From Ambrosia x helenae (lineage: Eukaryota; Streptophyta; Magnoliopsida; Asterales; Asteraceae), in the NCBI GenBank assembly GCA_030844895.1, contig CM061233.1, positions 37,231,126 to 37,295,125 on the forward strand: DNA of 64,000 bases, given 5' to 3'. Made by a program: the position numbers and the translations under genes. Each line of letters opens with the position of its first letter. Position 1 is the stretch's first letter. Of this stretch, positions 1-10,175 are shown piece after piece. The notes beneath the pieces are model-generated. The model saw only the letters and a program-made list of their open reading frames with translations, was not told the origin of the DNA and did not search any database.

Positions 1-365
1 GGACTGTGATGAATGCTGCATTTGGGATGCCTTTATCTCCACCGTTCGATCCTTATGCTAATGACGTCAATTATCTTCTTTCGTGTTACCTTATCCCTTA
101 CGTTGGCCTTACAGGCTACGTTGGAGCTAATCCGAAACTCCTTAGCCCTATTTCAAAGAAGGTATGGTATAAATAGTTGACCAATAATACATAATATTTT
201 ACTTTGTTTTCATTATTGTAAATTATAATAGAGCATGGATAGGTTCAATTTGGTCATGAGTGAAAACCGAATTTATAACCTATAGTTAGGCTTTTAAATT
301 TTCATAATCATCCGTTCGGTTAAAAACACTTCGGTTGATTCCTTTATTAAAAAAAGCATGCCGGT

Positions 366-1009
366 TAGGGCTGAAAATGAATCGAGCGAACACGAACAAG
401 GCTTTGTTCGTGTTCGTTTGTTAAGAAATATATGTGTTCATACACAGTTCATGAACACTCACTGAACAGGATTTTCTTTTCGTGTTCATTTGTTAAGAAA
501 ACGCCCGTGTTCGTTTTCGTTTGTTAATTTTGTTCATGAACGCAATCGAACACAAACGAACATTCATGAACAGAAACAAACATAAACAAATGTTCATGAA
601 CGGGAACAAAGATAAACGAGCATCTATTAGCTTTCGAATAACATCGAATTCACATATATTAAAACATTAAGTAGATCCACCCAGAATTGTAACCTAAGTA
701 TCTAAACATTCTTAGTATTTACCATAATATTGGTAAACATAATAAAGTAGTGTCTTAAAAAGTTAAGTTCACATCTTATACTAGAAGGCTTCAAATGATC
801 ATAAACGAACGAACATAAACAACCACGTTACCAAACGTTCACGAACATAAACGAATGAACACAACATATGTTCGTGTTTGTTCATTTAACTAAACGAACA
901 AATTTTTTTGTTCGGGGTCGTTCCTTTATTAAACGAACGAACACAAACGAACTTCCCGTCAAACGGTTTATGAACTGTTCGCTGAAAGTACAATTCGTTT
1001 GCAGCCCTA
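366..1009. mobile_element. hAT-type MITE in the intron
   Basis: The termini are TAGGGCTGAAAATGAA and, inverted, TTAGGGCTGCAAACGAA. They are flanked by an 8-bp near-identical duplication, ATGCCGGT (358-365) and ATGCCAGT (1010-1017), the size expected of hAT elements. The interior is full of CGAACAC/GTGTTCG repeats in both orientations and has no ORF, so it is non-autonomous. One mismatch in the duplication indicates an old insertion. Confidence 0.72.
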
Positions 1010-1216
1010 ATGCCAGTTAATTAATTTTTTTTTTATCGGCAAACATTATTTCATTCCACCCAAACAATATTTACAAGATCATGACTAGCAAGGTTCTAGC
1101 ACAAACTTTTTTGAGATATAATATACAATAAAAAGTAAAATTTATAGATATTGGTTTTGTGCAGTCAATTTTATTATTTATACAACCATAACCATAAAAG
1201 CCGGTTATAAAAAATA

Positions 1217-1645
1217 GGAATAATGGAAATAAATAATCTCAACTATTCACTATTGGCCAATAACAGTCCCAACTATGAAAATCACCAATATTGGTCCCAA
1301 CTTTCGACATATTGGAAACCCACAGACCCAAACTAACGGAGGCTAACGCCGTTAGTGTGATGCTGATGTGGCATGCCACGTAGGATCATTTTGCCACGTG
1401 GCATGCCACGTAGGATGCCACATATGATTGTTTTGCCACGTGGCATGCCACGTAGGATGCCACTTAGGATCATCTTGCCACCTAAGCATGCCACGTCATC
1501 ATCACACTAACGGCGTTAGCGTCCGTTAGTTTGGGTCCGTTGGTTTCCAATATGTCGAAAGTTGGGACCAATATTGATGATTTTCGTAGTTTGGACTACT
1601 ATTGGCCAATAGTCAATAGTTGGGATTATTTATTTCCATTTTTCC
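1217..1645. mobile_element. Mutator-type foldback MITE in the intron
   Basis: A long imperfect palindrome. The left end GGAATAATGGAAATAAATAA matches the reverse complement of the right end with one difference, and homology continues inward through TTGGCCAAT and CTAACGGCGTTAG. A perfect 9-bp duplication TAAAAAATA flanks it (1208-1216 and 1646-1654), as expected of Mutator-like elements. The centre is a short run of TGCCACGTGGCA-type repeats. There is no coding capacity. Confidence 0.75.
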
Positions 1646-3144
1646 TAAAAAATATGATAGCGGAACTATTGGTTTCTTAATCAGCTTGGGATTTCAATTA
1701 TGTTTTGGTTATTCATTTTGTTCTGATCACCCTTGCTATACGATTGATTATGATCAGCTTGTGGCGGGCTTATTGGGAGTGGAATCGGGTCAAGATGCGG
1801 TCATTAGAAGCCTTCTTTATGAACGAGCAAACGAAAAAGTGGTTCCATACAAGGTGACCGTAGGCAAATTCACACAAAAAATATCACAACTACGCAATAA
1901 GTTGGGCAAGAATGGCTTAAAGGATGAAGGACTTAAGGTGCCCATTAGGCTCGGGCCGAAAAGAAGATACAAGGGAACGTGTTAGCTGGTGATGAAGATT
2001 CATTGGCGTATGGTCGAACACCACAAGAAATACTAAGAATAGTATATGGAACTGGGGACGAACATGCCCCAGGCGGATTTTACCCGAAAGGGGGTAATGG
2101 GGTTATCGCGAAAAGCTATTTAAAGCATTGGTGAATTTAGGTTGATACATAGTTTGCAAGAGAGTCCGATTGAACGTTTACTTCAATAAACATTTCAAGA
2201 TTTGTGCTGATAGAAAGGATAAAAAAGGTTAACAAATGAAAATCAATATAAATAAGACAAAGCTTACAAACTAAAATCAGTGAAACAATGAAAGTGAATT
2301 CAAAAAAATGTTTATTTGACCACGTACCTTGTAGCTGAATACAATGGCGGATTTTGTAACAACTCAAGTTTAAAATTTTCCAGGTTAAGTCACGTAATAA
2401 AAATCAATATAAAAAATATACTTATGCTTGTTCTCTACGTGTTATGAAATGATCCAAATCATCACTTTATTTTATTTTTTTATTTAGGTTCATAATTGGG
2501 TAATGGGTTATTGGGTAAGATACCAAGTGAGCTTTTAATAGGTTAAAATGGGCTATATTTAAATCTGATATTGGAATTTAAGCTTAATAACTTAGGTTTA
2601 GAGTTTTTTTTTCATAAAAACGTTTATAAAAAAGTTTTATTTAGTAAAAATATATAATAAAACTAAGAATTTAAGGATGTTAATTTTTAACCTGATGTGT
2701 TATAATCTTCTTGAAATTGTGATTAGTCATGTTAATTTGTAAAATATTGAAACTTGAATTTGATATTTAAGTAGTATGCAGAGGAATATTTCAAGATTTT
2801 TTTAACAACCATTGTCAAACTTTGAATCATTATCTTCAAGTAGAAAACTCTTGAAAATAGATTTGGATGACTTTCCATCCATGGTATCCTTCCCTACTTG
2901 AATCGTCGAACAAACCCGAAATTACTTTATCGTATTTTTATTATGTGTTAAATCTTACTCAAACTAAACCATTAAATTGACCCAAAATTTTATATATTTG
3001 ATCATATACAATTAGAGCGTCTAAAAATTAATCCTCCTAAAAATTATTCCTAGATCCGCCGTACATAATATTCATTACCCAACTTCTAACATCAATTCTA
3101 AAAGCTACATGTATACATCATTGTTTAAAATTTTAAATAAAGTT

Positions 3145-3350
3145 AATTACCAAAACAGTCCTTGTGGTTTGGGCTATTTTGCCAGTGCAGCCCAAAATCA
3201 AAATAATTGTTTGAATAGTCTCTTGAGTTTGATGAAATAGGCCAAAACAGTCCATTTCGTTAACGGGGTTAACTCAACCTCGTTATATCAGAGGAAAAAT
3301 TGTCCATTTGTGTTAAAACTTAGTTAATTGCCAAAACCGTCCCTGTTCTC
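3145..3350. repeat. Degenerate dispersed repeat with direct terminal words
   Basis: The phrase AGTTAATTACCAAAACAGTCC at its left edge recurs as AGTTAATTGCCAAAACCGTC at the right edge. Between them is text of the kind CCTTGTGGTTTGGGCTATTT that I associate with dispersed non-coding plant repeats. No clear target duplication or ORF is visible, so the class is unresolved. Confidence 0.35.
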
Positions 3351-3594
3351 CTCTTCCTCATATCCCTGCTCTTCTTTTCCTCACCTCCACTCTGTTTCCC
3401 CTCCACAACAGCTCGTCTTCTGCAGGTGATCTTCTGTTTTTTCTGATTTAGGGTTTACGTATATATGTATGTATTGCTTCAATTAATGTACTAATTTACA
3501 TTGTACTGTGAATGAAAACAATTATAGAGTACTAATAATGTTGGAGATGCATATGTGTAGTAGATTTGTATAGGCTCATGTTGTATGGTAGCTA

Positions 3595-4095
3595 CTGCTG
3601 TATGACCTATTTGGGTTGATCAAGTCAACTGTTGCATATTTACCACTTGTGCATTTGACCCATGACCCATACATATGTATACATATGCACACAGATGCAT
3701 ACATATGCACTAAATGGGTCCACAGCTCCACTAATATATGTATGTCCAAAGCAGATATGCATACCTATGCACTATTGATCAACCAAAATGTGTCATGCAT
3801 GAGCCCACACAAATGTGCATATGCAGCCAACAGAAAACATCATAACACAGGCAATGTGCAGCAGTTTTGCAAATAGGTCATGGGCCAGTTGCAAAAGTCA
3901 ACATAAAACAAATCTACTACTTAGTCATGGGTCATGCATGAGCCTGCACAAATGTGCATATGCATGAGCCCCCTTTGCTGGTGTATGACCCATTTAGGTT
4001 GTTCAAGTCAACTGCTGCCTAGTACCACTTGTGCAGCTGCTCTATGTCCCATTTGGGTTGATCAAGTTCAACGCAACACATTTGTGCAAGCATGA
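3595..4095. repeat. Diverged internal direct repeat
   Basis: The segment starting TGTATGACCTATTTGGGTTG near 3600 recurs as TGTATGACCCATTTAGGTTG near 3981, each followed by TCAAGTCAACTG and an ACCACTTGTGCA word. A third partial copy (CCCATTTGGGTTGATCAAGT) lies near 4047. It looks like an old local duplication without coding potential. Confidence 0.45.
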
Positions 4096-4614
4096 CCCAT
4101 TGACTAAACTGCACATTGCCTATTTAGAAGATATATGAGGTTTTCTTCTATAGTAAGAATAGTATCATTTATCATTAATTTCTTTACATAAATTCAACAT
4201 AAACTATGCTATAAACCACTCTCAAGAATCGAAGAAATGCAACCATCTGACCTATAATAAAATAACCTCATAGAATCTTAAGTTGTTAATAACTAATAAG
4301 AAATCAAATCTTAAATTCACACTGAAATAAGTAATCAATTATTATTTGCATTTGTTCAATTTCTTCAAAGCTATAGCATAATGGATTAGGCAACAATAAC
4401 AAACACTCACGAAATGAATTAAACCTCAAATATAAATCAATGCCAATATCTAGTCTATAACTCCTAGGTTACACAAATTGTATCGAATTATAGGTCGCTT
4501 TGCGGTTTGATTAATTAAAGAACTATTATTAATCTAATAATTGAAATCGAACAAACGAATTTCCTCATAATAAAAAGGTCAACAAACGAATTTCAAAATA
4601 TCACAAAGGAGCTG

Positions 4615-7178
4615 TTATGGAGTGTTAAGTTCAGAGCGAGCCTCTGCTACCTGAGAGTCCTTGTCAGCAAGCGCCTTTTCATTGCCTTCAGCGGCCCCAC
4701 GAAGCTGAGAGTTCTCATTTTTCAGAGCATGAACTTGCTCTCTCAGCTTCATCATCTCCAAGTTAGTAACCTGGCAGGAATCGATCCACCTCTTATTGGC
4801 CACTGCGTGATCCCGCTCCAAGGCCTTAACACTATCCTCAGCCTTGTACGCCCGGCCTCTATGCCAGTCCACTTCAGACTTCAGCTTCTCCTCCCTCTGC
4901 ACCTGCGCCCCTTTATCAACATTAAACTTAGCAATGTTACGAGCAAAAGCAGCATCGAGCCTCTTCAAAGAGTTGATCGCTGCAAACTGCAGCGCCTGGG
5001 CGATGCAGATATCGGAAAAAAGCGCGGAGCGCTCAAGGCCGTCATGATAATCCCTTTCCTTGGGAGGGACGGACTTGTTAACAAACTCCTCCGTGCATAA
5101 TTGATTGGAAAAGCGAGAATTCTCATGGATACTCGAGTGAAGGCGCCAAATGACCTCGCCCTCGGAGTAACTCGGAGTTGCTCTCTCCACGCTCTTTCTC
5201 CCCACCACCCCTTGCGGTGGGATCTGCTTTAACACCTGATGCGGAGGGGGCTCTTGCTCGAAGGGCTCAGACAGCATATCGCATGTCTGGCTAGCAATGC
5301 TACCACCCTCACCGCCCCCCGCGGGGAAAGTTTCATACATAGGCTGCTTCGATGCAGCCTTCTTCAGTGCGGCCTCGGCTTTAGCCTTAGCTTCAGCCTT
5401 CGCCTTCTCTCTTTCCACCTACAGCTTTTCGACGGCAGCCCTCTCCTCCTCAGCCTTCTTAGCAGCAGCTTCATTGGCCTGCTTCTCGGCCTCAGCTGCT
5501 TCTTTTTCCTTTCTCTCCCTTTCCTCCTCCTCACGCTTCTTCAGAGCCTCCGTCTCAGAAGGAGACAGAGCAGAAACGGAAGAAGGGACAACCTTGGGAG
5601 AAACAACTACAAAAGAAGCAAAAAGAGATTAAGGAAATACATAAGGGATGAAATGAAATGAAAAAGCTACAACATTATCACTTACCAGTCACCTTCTTCA
5701 CAGTCTTTTGAAGAAGTGGCCTGCGCTCCGGCGGGGGGATAATGTTCAAAGAAAAGGACGCCGGCACAGTCTTATCCATAGACTCCACTTTGGAGGGGTC
5801 AGACTTACCCTCTTCGCCCTTGCCAGAATTCTTAGATCACTTAACAAGCCGTCGCTTCTTCTTCACAGGAGATTTTGGCGCATTAGTATCTTTGGGTGCG
5901 GAGGACGAAGACTCCTTCCGCTTATCCTTCTGCCCAAAACATGGTCCCTCTCCACCTGCACTCAAAGGCGCAGATTCAAAATGGGGCGATATTTTATATC
6001 TATGAGTACGTCGCGCCATTTTCTTGCGCCCACGACTGCCAGGAACCCTAGAAGGACGCGCTGGGTGAACCAGCTCCTTAGAGGACCCTGTGGACTCCTC
6101 ATTAGACAAAATAACAACGCGCGGAATTGATTTATGCACTACAGATGATAAAGAGTCAGGGTTCTAGGGTTGCTTACGTGAGATGTTCATACTAGAAGGC
6201 GTGAACTCAAGATTGGGTAAATAGAACCTATCTACCATCTGCTCAACAACAGGGACTCTGCCCTTAGCAGGCGCCCTCCACTCAAGCCTGGCCTTGTCAC
6301 GTGCCAAAAACACTTCAAACTTGGTGACCCCTGCAAAAAGCACAAACAGTTAGCATTTACACCAACAAAGTTACAATTTATCATTTAAAGTGCTAACATG
6401 AAAACATACCAAGGTCTACAATCACTGGATTCTGCCCAAGCACCAACTGGATGCGGCTCAATCCCAGCAGCGCAAGCATCGGCTCTGTACACATGACGGC
6501 ATCACAAGGAGACGCATTGGTAATGAAATACTTAAACCACACCTCCTCCTTGAACCCCGCCAAAATAGGGTGATTAGTAACCCTCTGGTGCTCAGCCAGA
6601 ACCTTCCAGGGCAGATCCACCAGAATAACTCCACGCTTGATATAGAAGAACTTCTCCTTCCAGTCAGGAAGTGACTTAGGAGGAGTTGTCCCCATCGCCT
6701 GCACCTAGGAATGGTGAGCAAAATTGAACCATGACTGATCGATGGTCATCACATAAAAGACGTTGAACCTTTCAAAGGTCGGCTCAACGTCCAGTGCACG
6801 GCAACATGCTTCAAAATGAACAAGCCTCAACATTTCCAACCCACTGAGTTGGGTTATTTGGATCCCATATTTAACCAGGGTATCCACCTGGAACTTGGTG
6901 GCCAGAAGACGGAACCCACAAAGTGCAAAATGGGCTCCATACAGGGTAATCTTACCGGGGTGAGTCAGAGCAGTGGATTTCCCAGACGGCAACTCCAACT
7001 CCCAGGAGGGATCAAACTCCATTGCCTTCACAAACCTGGCAAAACTACGGTCACTCCACTTGCAGGGAGTGTTGTACATCATCTTGGCAGAGGCTTTGGT
7101 CTTCTCCGGGGCCTTCTCTAGTGCCTTCTCAGGATTGTCACAACCACCGGGGGAACTAACGTTAGAAGCCTCTGACAT
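4615..7178 (-). pseudogene. Transposon protein gene (putative gypsy-type transposon/PF04195-like domain plus C-terminal coiled coil), decayed
   Basis: Read on the minus strand. Exon 1 (7178-6410) starts MSEASNVSSPGG and contains a segment (LYGAHFALCGFR..LVHFEACCRALDVEPTFERF) resembling the plant 'putative gypsy type transposon' domain. Intron 1 is 6409-6331 (GTATGT..GCAG). Exon 2 (6330-6178) continues VTKFEVFLARDKARLEWR. A 39-nt GTAAGC..TGTAG gap precedes exon 3 (6138-5686), which is Lys/Arg-rich and looks nuclear. Intron 3 is 5685-5607. Exon 4 (5606-4615) is an alanine/glutamate/lysine-rich coiled coil. Three in-frame stops break it: TAG at 6707-6705, TGA at 5839-5837 and TAG at 5421-5419. 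The reading continues sensibly through each. Intron 2 is shorter than plant spliceosomes normally accept, suggesting a deletion. No RT or integrase is attached, so the parent element class is unknown. The domain name comes from memory of the family and needs a profile search. Confidence 0.62.
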
Positions 7179-7352
7179 GGCTACTACAGAAAAATAGAAT
7201 GTTAAAAAACTTAGCAAATGTCATCGGGAAACTTGAAGAAACGTCGGAGATATTCAACAAAATAATCAAAAAGTTTGAAGAATAGAGAGGATAAGATGAG
7301 AAAAATTGGAAAAAACGGTTGAAAAAGTGAGGAGTGAGAGGAGGGAATCACC

Positions 7353-7360
7353 TATTTATA
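7353..7360 (-). promoter_or_regulatory. TATA box of the minus-strand transposon gene
   Basis: The minus strand reads GGGTATAAATAGG about 175 nt upstream of the ATG at 7178. A pyrimidine-rich leader lies between them, ending TTTTCTGTAGTAGCC before the ATG. Position and sequence fit a plant RNA polymerase II promoter. The tandem arrays begin about 430 bp further upstream. Confidence 0.6.
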
Positions 7361-7795
7361 CCCATCGCATTAAATGTGATGGGTAACAGCTGGCGAAACG
7401 TCCACACGTCTTCATCGTGGCATCATCCAGACACTACACATGGCGTCAGGATGAGGGAAAACAGTTTTCTGTTCGCGTGTGGGCTTCACTCGCCTGGCAC
7501 AGGCTGTCCTCTACCCGCCACGTGTCAGCATCCTGGAGAATGAAGCCTCCACTCGCGCGCGTGTACGGCTACTCGCCTGGCACACGACGAAAAAGCACTA
7601 CACCCATGTGCTGACAAGATTGACAACACGGCAGACATCCCTCTGCTACACGGCACGTCTACCAACCTCCTCGGCTTCCTAAACACGCCTCTTTGGTTTT
7701 CCCCCAAATTTATTAGACCTTTTTAAATCCTCGGCGAATTAACTTCCAATCATTCCCACAATTAATACAACTTTGGCTGCGCATTAACTCATCTT

Positions 7796-8512
7796 CAACA
7801 ACCAGACTGCCACGTCATCACTTGGCGCTGGTTTGATGTAAAATCCAAAGACGTTCTCCGCCAGATTTTACATTTCAACAACCAGACTGCCACGTCATCA
7901 CTTGGCGCTATTTTGACGTAAAATCCTAAGACGTTCTACGCCAGATTTTACATTTCAACAACCAAACAACCACGTAATCACTTAGCGCTGTTTGCGTGAA
8001 ATCCAAAGACGTTCTCCGTCAGATTTTACATTTCAACAACTAGACTGCCACGTCATCACTTGATGATGGTTTGACGTAAAATCCAAAGACGTTCTCCGCC
8101 AGATTTTACATTTCAACAACCAGACTGCCACGTAATCACTTGGCGCTAGTTTGATGTAAAATTCAAAGACGTTCTCCGCCAGATTTTACATTTCAACAAC
8201 CAGACTACCACGTCATCACTTGGAGTTGGTTTGACGTAAAATCGAAAGACGTTCTCTGCCAGATTTTACAATTCGACAACTAGACTGCCACGTCATCACT
8301 TGGCGCTGGTTTGACGTAAAATCCAAAGACGTTCTCCGCCGGATTTACACACTTCAACACCAGATTGCCACGTCATCACTTGGCGCTGGTTTGACGTAAA
8401 ATCCGAAGTACGTTCTCCACCGGATTCCACGTTTTAGCAACCAAACCACCATGTCATCACATGGCGCGGCTTTAACGTAAAATCCCGAGAACTTTGCCCG
8501 CCACATTACCTT
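7796..8512. repeat. 80-bp tandem array (about nine units)
   Basis: Units begin CAACAACCAGACTGCCACGT and contain ACTTGGCGCTGG, GACGTAAAATCC and GACGTTCTCCGCC. Starts of the ACCAGACTGC word at 7801, 7881, 7961, 8039, 8119, 8199, 8279, 8359 and 8440 give a period of 80, with one 78 and one 81. Units differ by scattered substitutions, so the array is not newly amplified. It lies upstream of the minus-strand TATA box. Confidence 0.88.
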
Positions 8513-8710
8513 CGCGAAAACGATGTACAATAACTCTGCATGATTGTAGAAATGAAATGGATTCACTCCTTTGTCATTATTTACATCATGCATATATGCC
8601 AAAAATGAAAGAAGATTCACTCCTCTTCCATTATTCAATTAATCGAGGTAATATGTCTTTCCTTCTTCCTGAAGCCAAAGGAACATATGGAAAGATAAAA
8701 GGACACTTTT

Positions 8711-9030
8711 ATCTTGATATATGTTAAAGAGCTGTAACGCGCACTCTTTTTTACCTTCATATATGTTAAAAAGCTGCAACGAGCACTCCTTTTTACAATC
8801 ATAAATGCTAAAGAGCTGCAACGCGCACTCTTTCTATCTTGATAATACAAGAGTTGCAACGCGAACTCTTTTTTATCTTGATATATGTCAAAGAGCTGCA
8901 ACGAGCACTCTTTTTTATCTTAATATATGTTAAAGAGCTGCAACGAGCACTCTTTTTTATCTTGATATATGTTAAAGAGCTGCAACGAGCACCCTTTTTT
9001 ATCTTGATATATGTTAAAGAGCTGCAACGA
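8711..9030. repeat. 42-bp tandem array, left part
   Basis: Units carry GAGCTGCAACGAGCACTC followed by a T run and ATCTTGATATATGTTAAA. GAGCTG starts at 8893, 8935, 8977 and 9019, exactly 42 bp apart; units further left are more diverged. The array is cut at 9030 by Copia A and resumes at 23967. The short segment 8513-8710 between the two arrays holds no gene. Confidence 0.88.
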
Positions 9031-9546
9031 TGTAGATACACGAAGTGCGACTAGTGCTATTGAATTGCTAATCAAATCTTGTTTTGTCACTTACGGATGG
9101 TCGAAGGTGGATTTAGAATGGTCGAATGTAGATATAAAAGGTCGAAGGGAGAGCTCAGAGGTCGCAGGAAGTTTTTGTTATGTGTTGTGCTGATTCGCCC
9201 AATTGAACGGTCGAAGGTGCACATTCGACCTTACGTTTGGTCGAATGTGCAGTCTTATAAATAGGTTGAATCAGTTTCTAATGTTAACTTTTGGTCATTT
9301 TGTTTCCCTCCTTTGAGTGTGTTCTCTCCCTAGGGTGTTTTTGAGTCTGATCTTATTATATATCATTGTAAACATCATTTTGTAAAGATAATCAACTTGT
9401 TTATCAATGAAATGAAAACTTTGAAAGTGATTTGTGTGTTTTGCTGATTATATTATCATTTTGTAATCGATTCAGGGATTCCGCACCTGAATTGATATAC
9501 TTGTTTGATCATAGTATTTGTTTTGACAATTCGATCCTCACATACA
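9031..9546 (+). repeat. Copia A 5' LTR
   Basis: It starts TGTAGATACACGAAGTGC directly after the AACGA duplication and ends TCCTCACATACA, with the primer site three bases further on. U3 carries at least six TCGAA words, the last two forming a dyad just before the TATA box. The 3' copy is the same length. Confidence 0.93.
9219..9263 (+). promoter_or_regulatory. LTR promoter of Copia A: TCGAA dyad plus TATA box
   Basis: The arms GCACATTCGACC and GGTCGAATGTGC (9219-9250) are perfect reverse complements of 12 bp around an 8-bp spacer. TATAAATA follows at 9256-9263. The 3' LTR keeps the arrangement (TATA at 23676-23683) with one changed base in the right arm. Confidence 0.72.
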
Positions 9547-9549
9547 AAG

Positions 9550-9562
9550 TGGTATCAGAGCC
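9550..9562 (+). other. Primer binding site (tRNA-iMet) of Copia A
   Basis: TGGTATCAGAGCC lies three bases after the LTR end. It is the standard plant sequence complementary to the 3' end of initiator methionine tRNA, where minus-strand DNA synthesis starts. Confidence 0.93.
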
Positions 9563-10175
9563 ATAAGGATCAAACAACTACGATTTGATAATATCAGAGC
9601 TGATTTGGACCCAATTTTGATCAAAACTTTTCTGTTATCAAAGAATAATTGAAATTGATGAATATTGAATGATTTGAACTAGTTTTCATGGATAAAATCT
9701 AAAATTCTCTTTATTAAACTTGTTCCAAATCAAATCCGAAGCAAAACCTGCAAAACATCATCAAATTTCATCAACATTTGAAAATTTTGGATCAAAATAA
9801 CTGATTTTCAAAGAATAACCGTTTTTCAAAATGAAAGGGTCGAACCTAGGGAGAAACGGTTGAGAGTGTGGTTTTTAGGTCGAATCAGGAGTTTTTAGGT
9901 CGAACGTGGATCTTATTTCGGTCGAACCAAGATGTTTTTAGTGTGTTGTTGTTCATTCGACCATTTGTTTTACATTCGACCCTTCGCGAGGTCGAAAGAG
10001 GGTTTATTTGGTCGAAAGTGAGAAGAGTCTGTTATATTCTACCTTCGAGTCTTCAGAAGGGGTCGAACCTGGACATAATTCCACATTCGCTCCCACGTTT
10101 ATTGATAAAAGGTCGAAAGTAGAAAATGTTTGAAAATTTTTCTAATCGTTTTGTGTTTTATACTTTGCAAACGAT
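9563..10175 (+). other. Copia A untranslated leader
   Basis: About 610 bp of AT-rich sequence without an ORF between the primer site and gag. From about 9838 onward it is studded with GGTCGAA and ATTCGACC words in both orientations, the same motif as in the LTR promoter and upstream of the third ORF. Confidence 0.7.

Larger units (their letters stand above)
1..2134 (+). pseudogene. Desiccation-related protein PCC13-62-like (ferritin-like), 3' part, frameshifted
   Basis: Two exons of a plant PCC13-62/Rds1-like protein are visible. Exon 1 (from before the window to 161) reads NAAFGMPLSPPFDPYAND and ends in GYVGANPKL..ISKK. A phase-0 intron (GT at 162, AG at 1756-1757) follows. Exon 2 (1758-2134) opens with LVAGLLGVESGQDAV and ends with GGFYPKGGNGVIAKSYLKHW and TGA at 2132-2134. 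These are hallmark segments of the family's C-terminal half; members are extracellular or vacuolar-type proteins that accumulate in drying tissue. One base is missing near 1943-1957: the frame before it (KDEGLKVP) and after it (GNVLAGDEDSLAYGRTP) are both family-like but differ by one. This makes the copy a probable pseudogene unless it is a sequencing error. The 1.6-kb intron is swollen by two MITEs. The 5' part of the gene is outside the window. Confidence 0.72.
2135..4614. other. Gene-free AT-rich spacer
   Basis: Beyond the stop codon of the desiccation-protein gene I see no convincing exon on either strand. Short ORFs here are low-complexity (ATACATATG-rich) and look accidental. Two degenerate repeat patches are listed separately. 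Confidence 0.55.

Noticed and set aside
3616..3876. 86-codon ORF rich in His, Met and Ile
   Set aside because: It follows ATACATATGCAC-type low-complexity DNA and lacks any sign of selection or a recognisable domain.
4729..6130. Plus-strand ORFs across the minus-strand transposon gene
   Set aside because: They are complements of the coiled-coil and lysine-rich exons and break at the introns of the minus-strand gene.
7796..9030. Regular repeats that might be taken for a CRISPR array
   Set aside because: The whole 80-bp and 42-bp units are repeated with no unique spacers, and the context is a eukaryotic transposon region.
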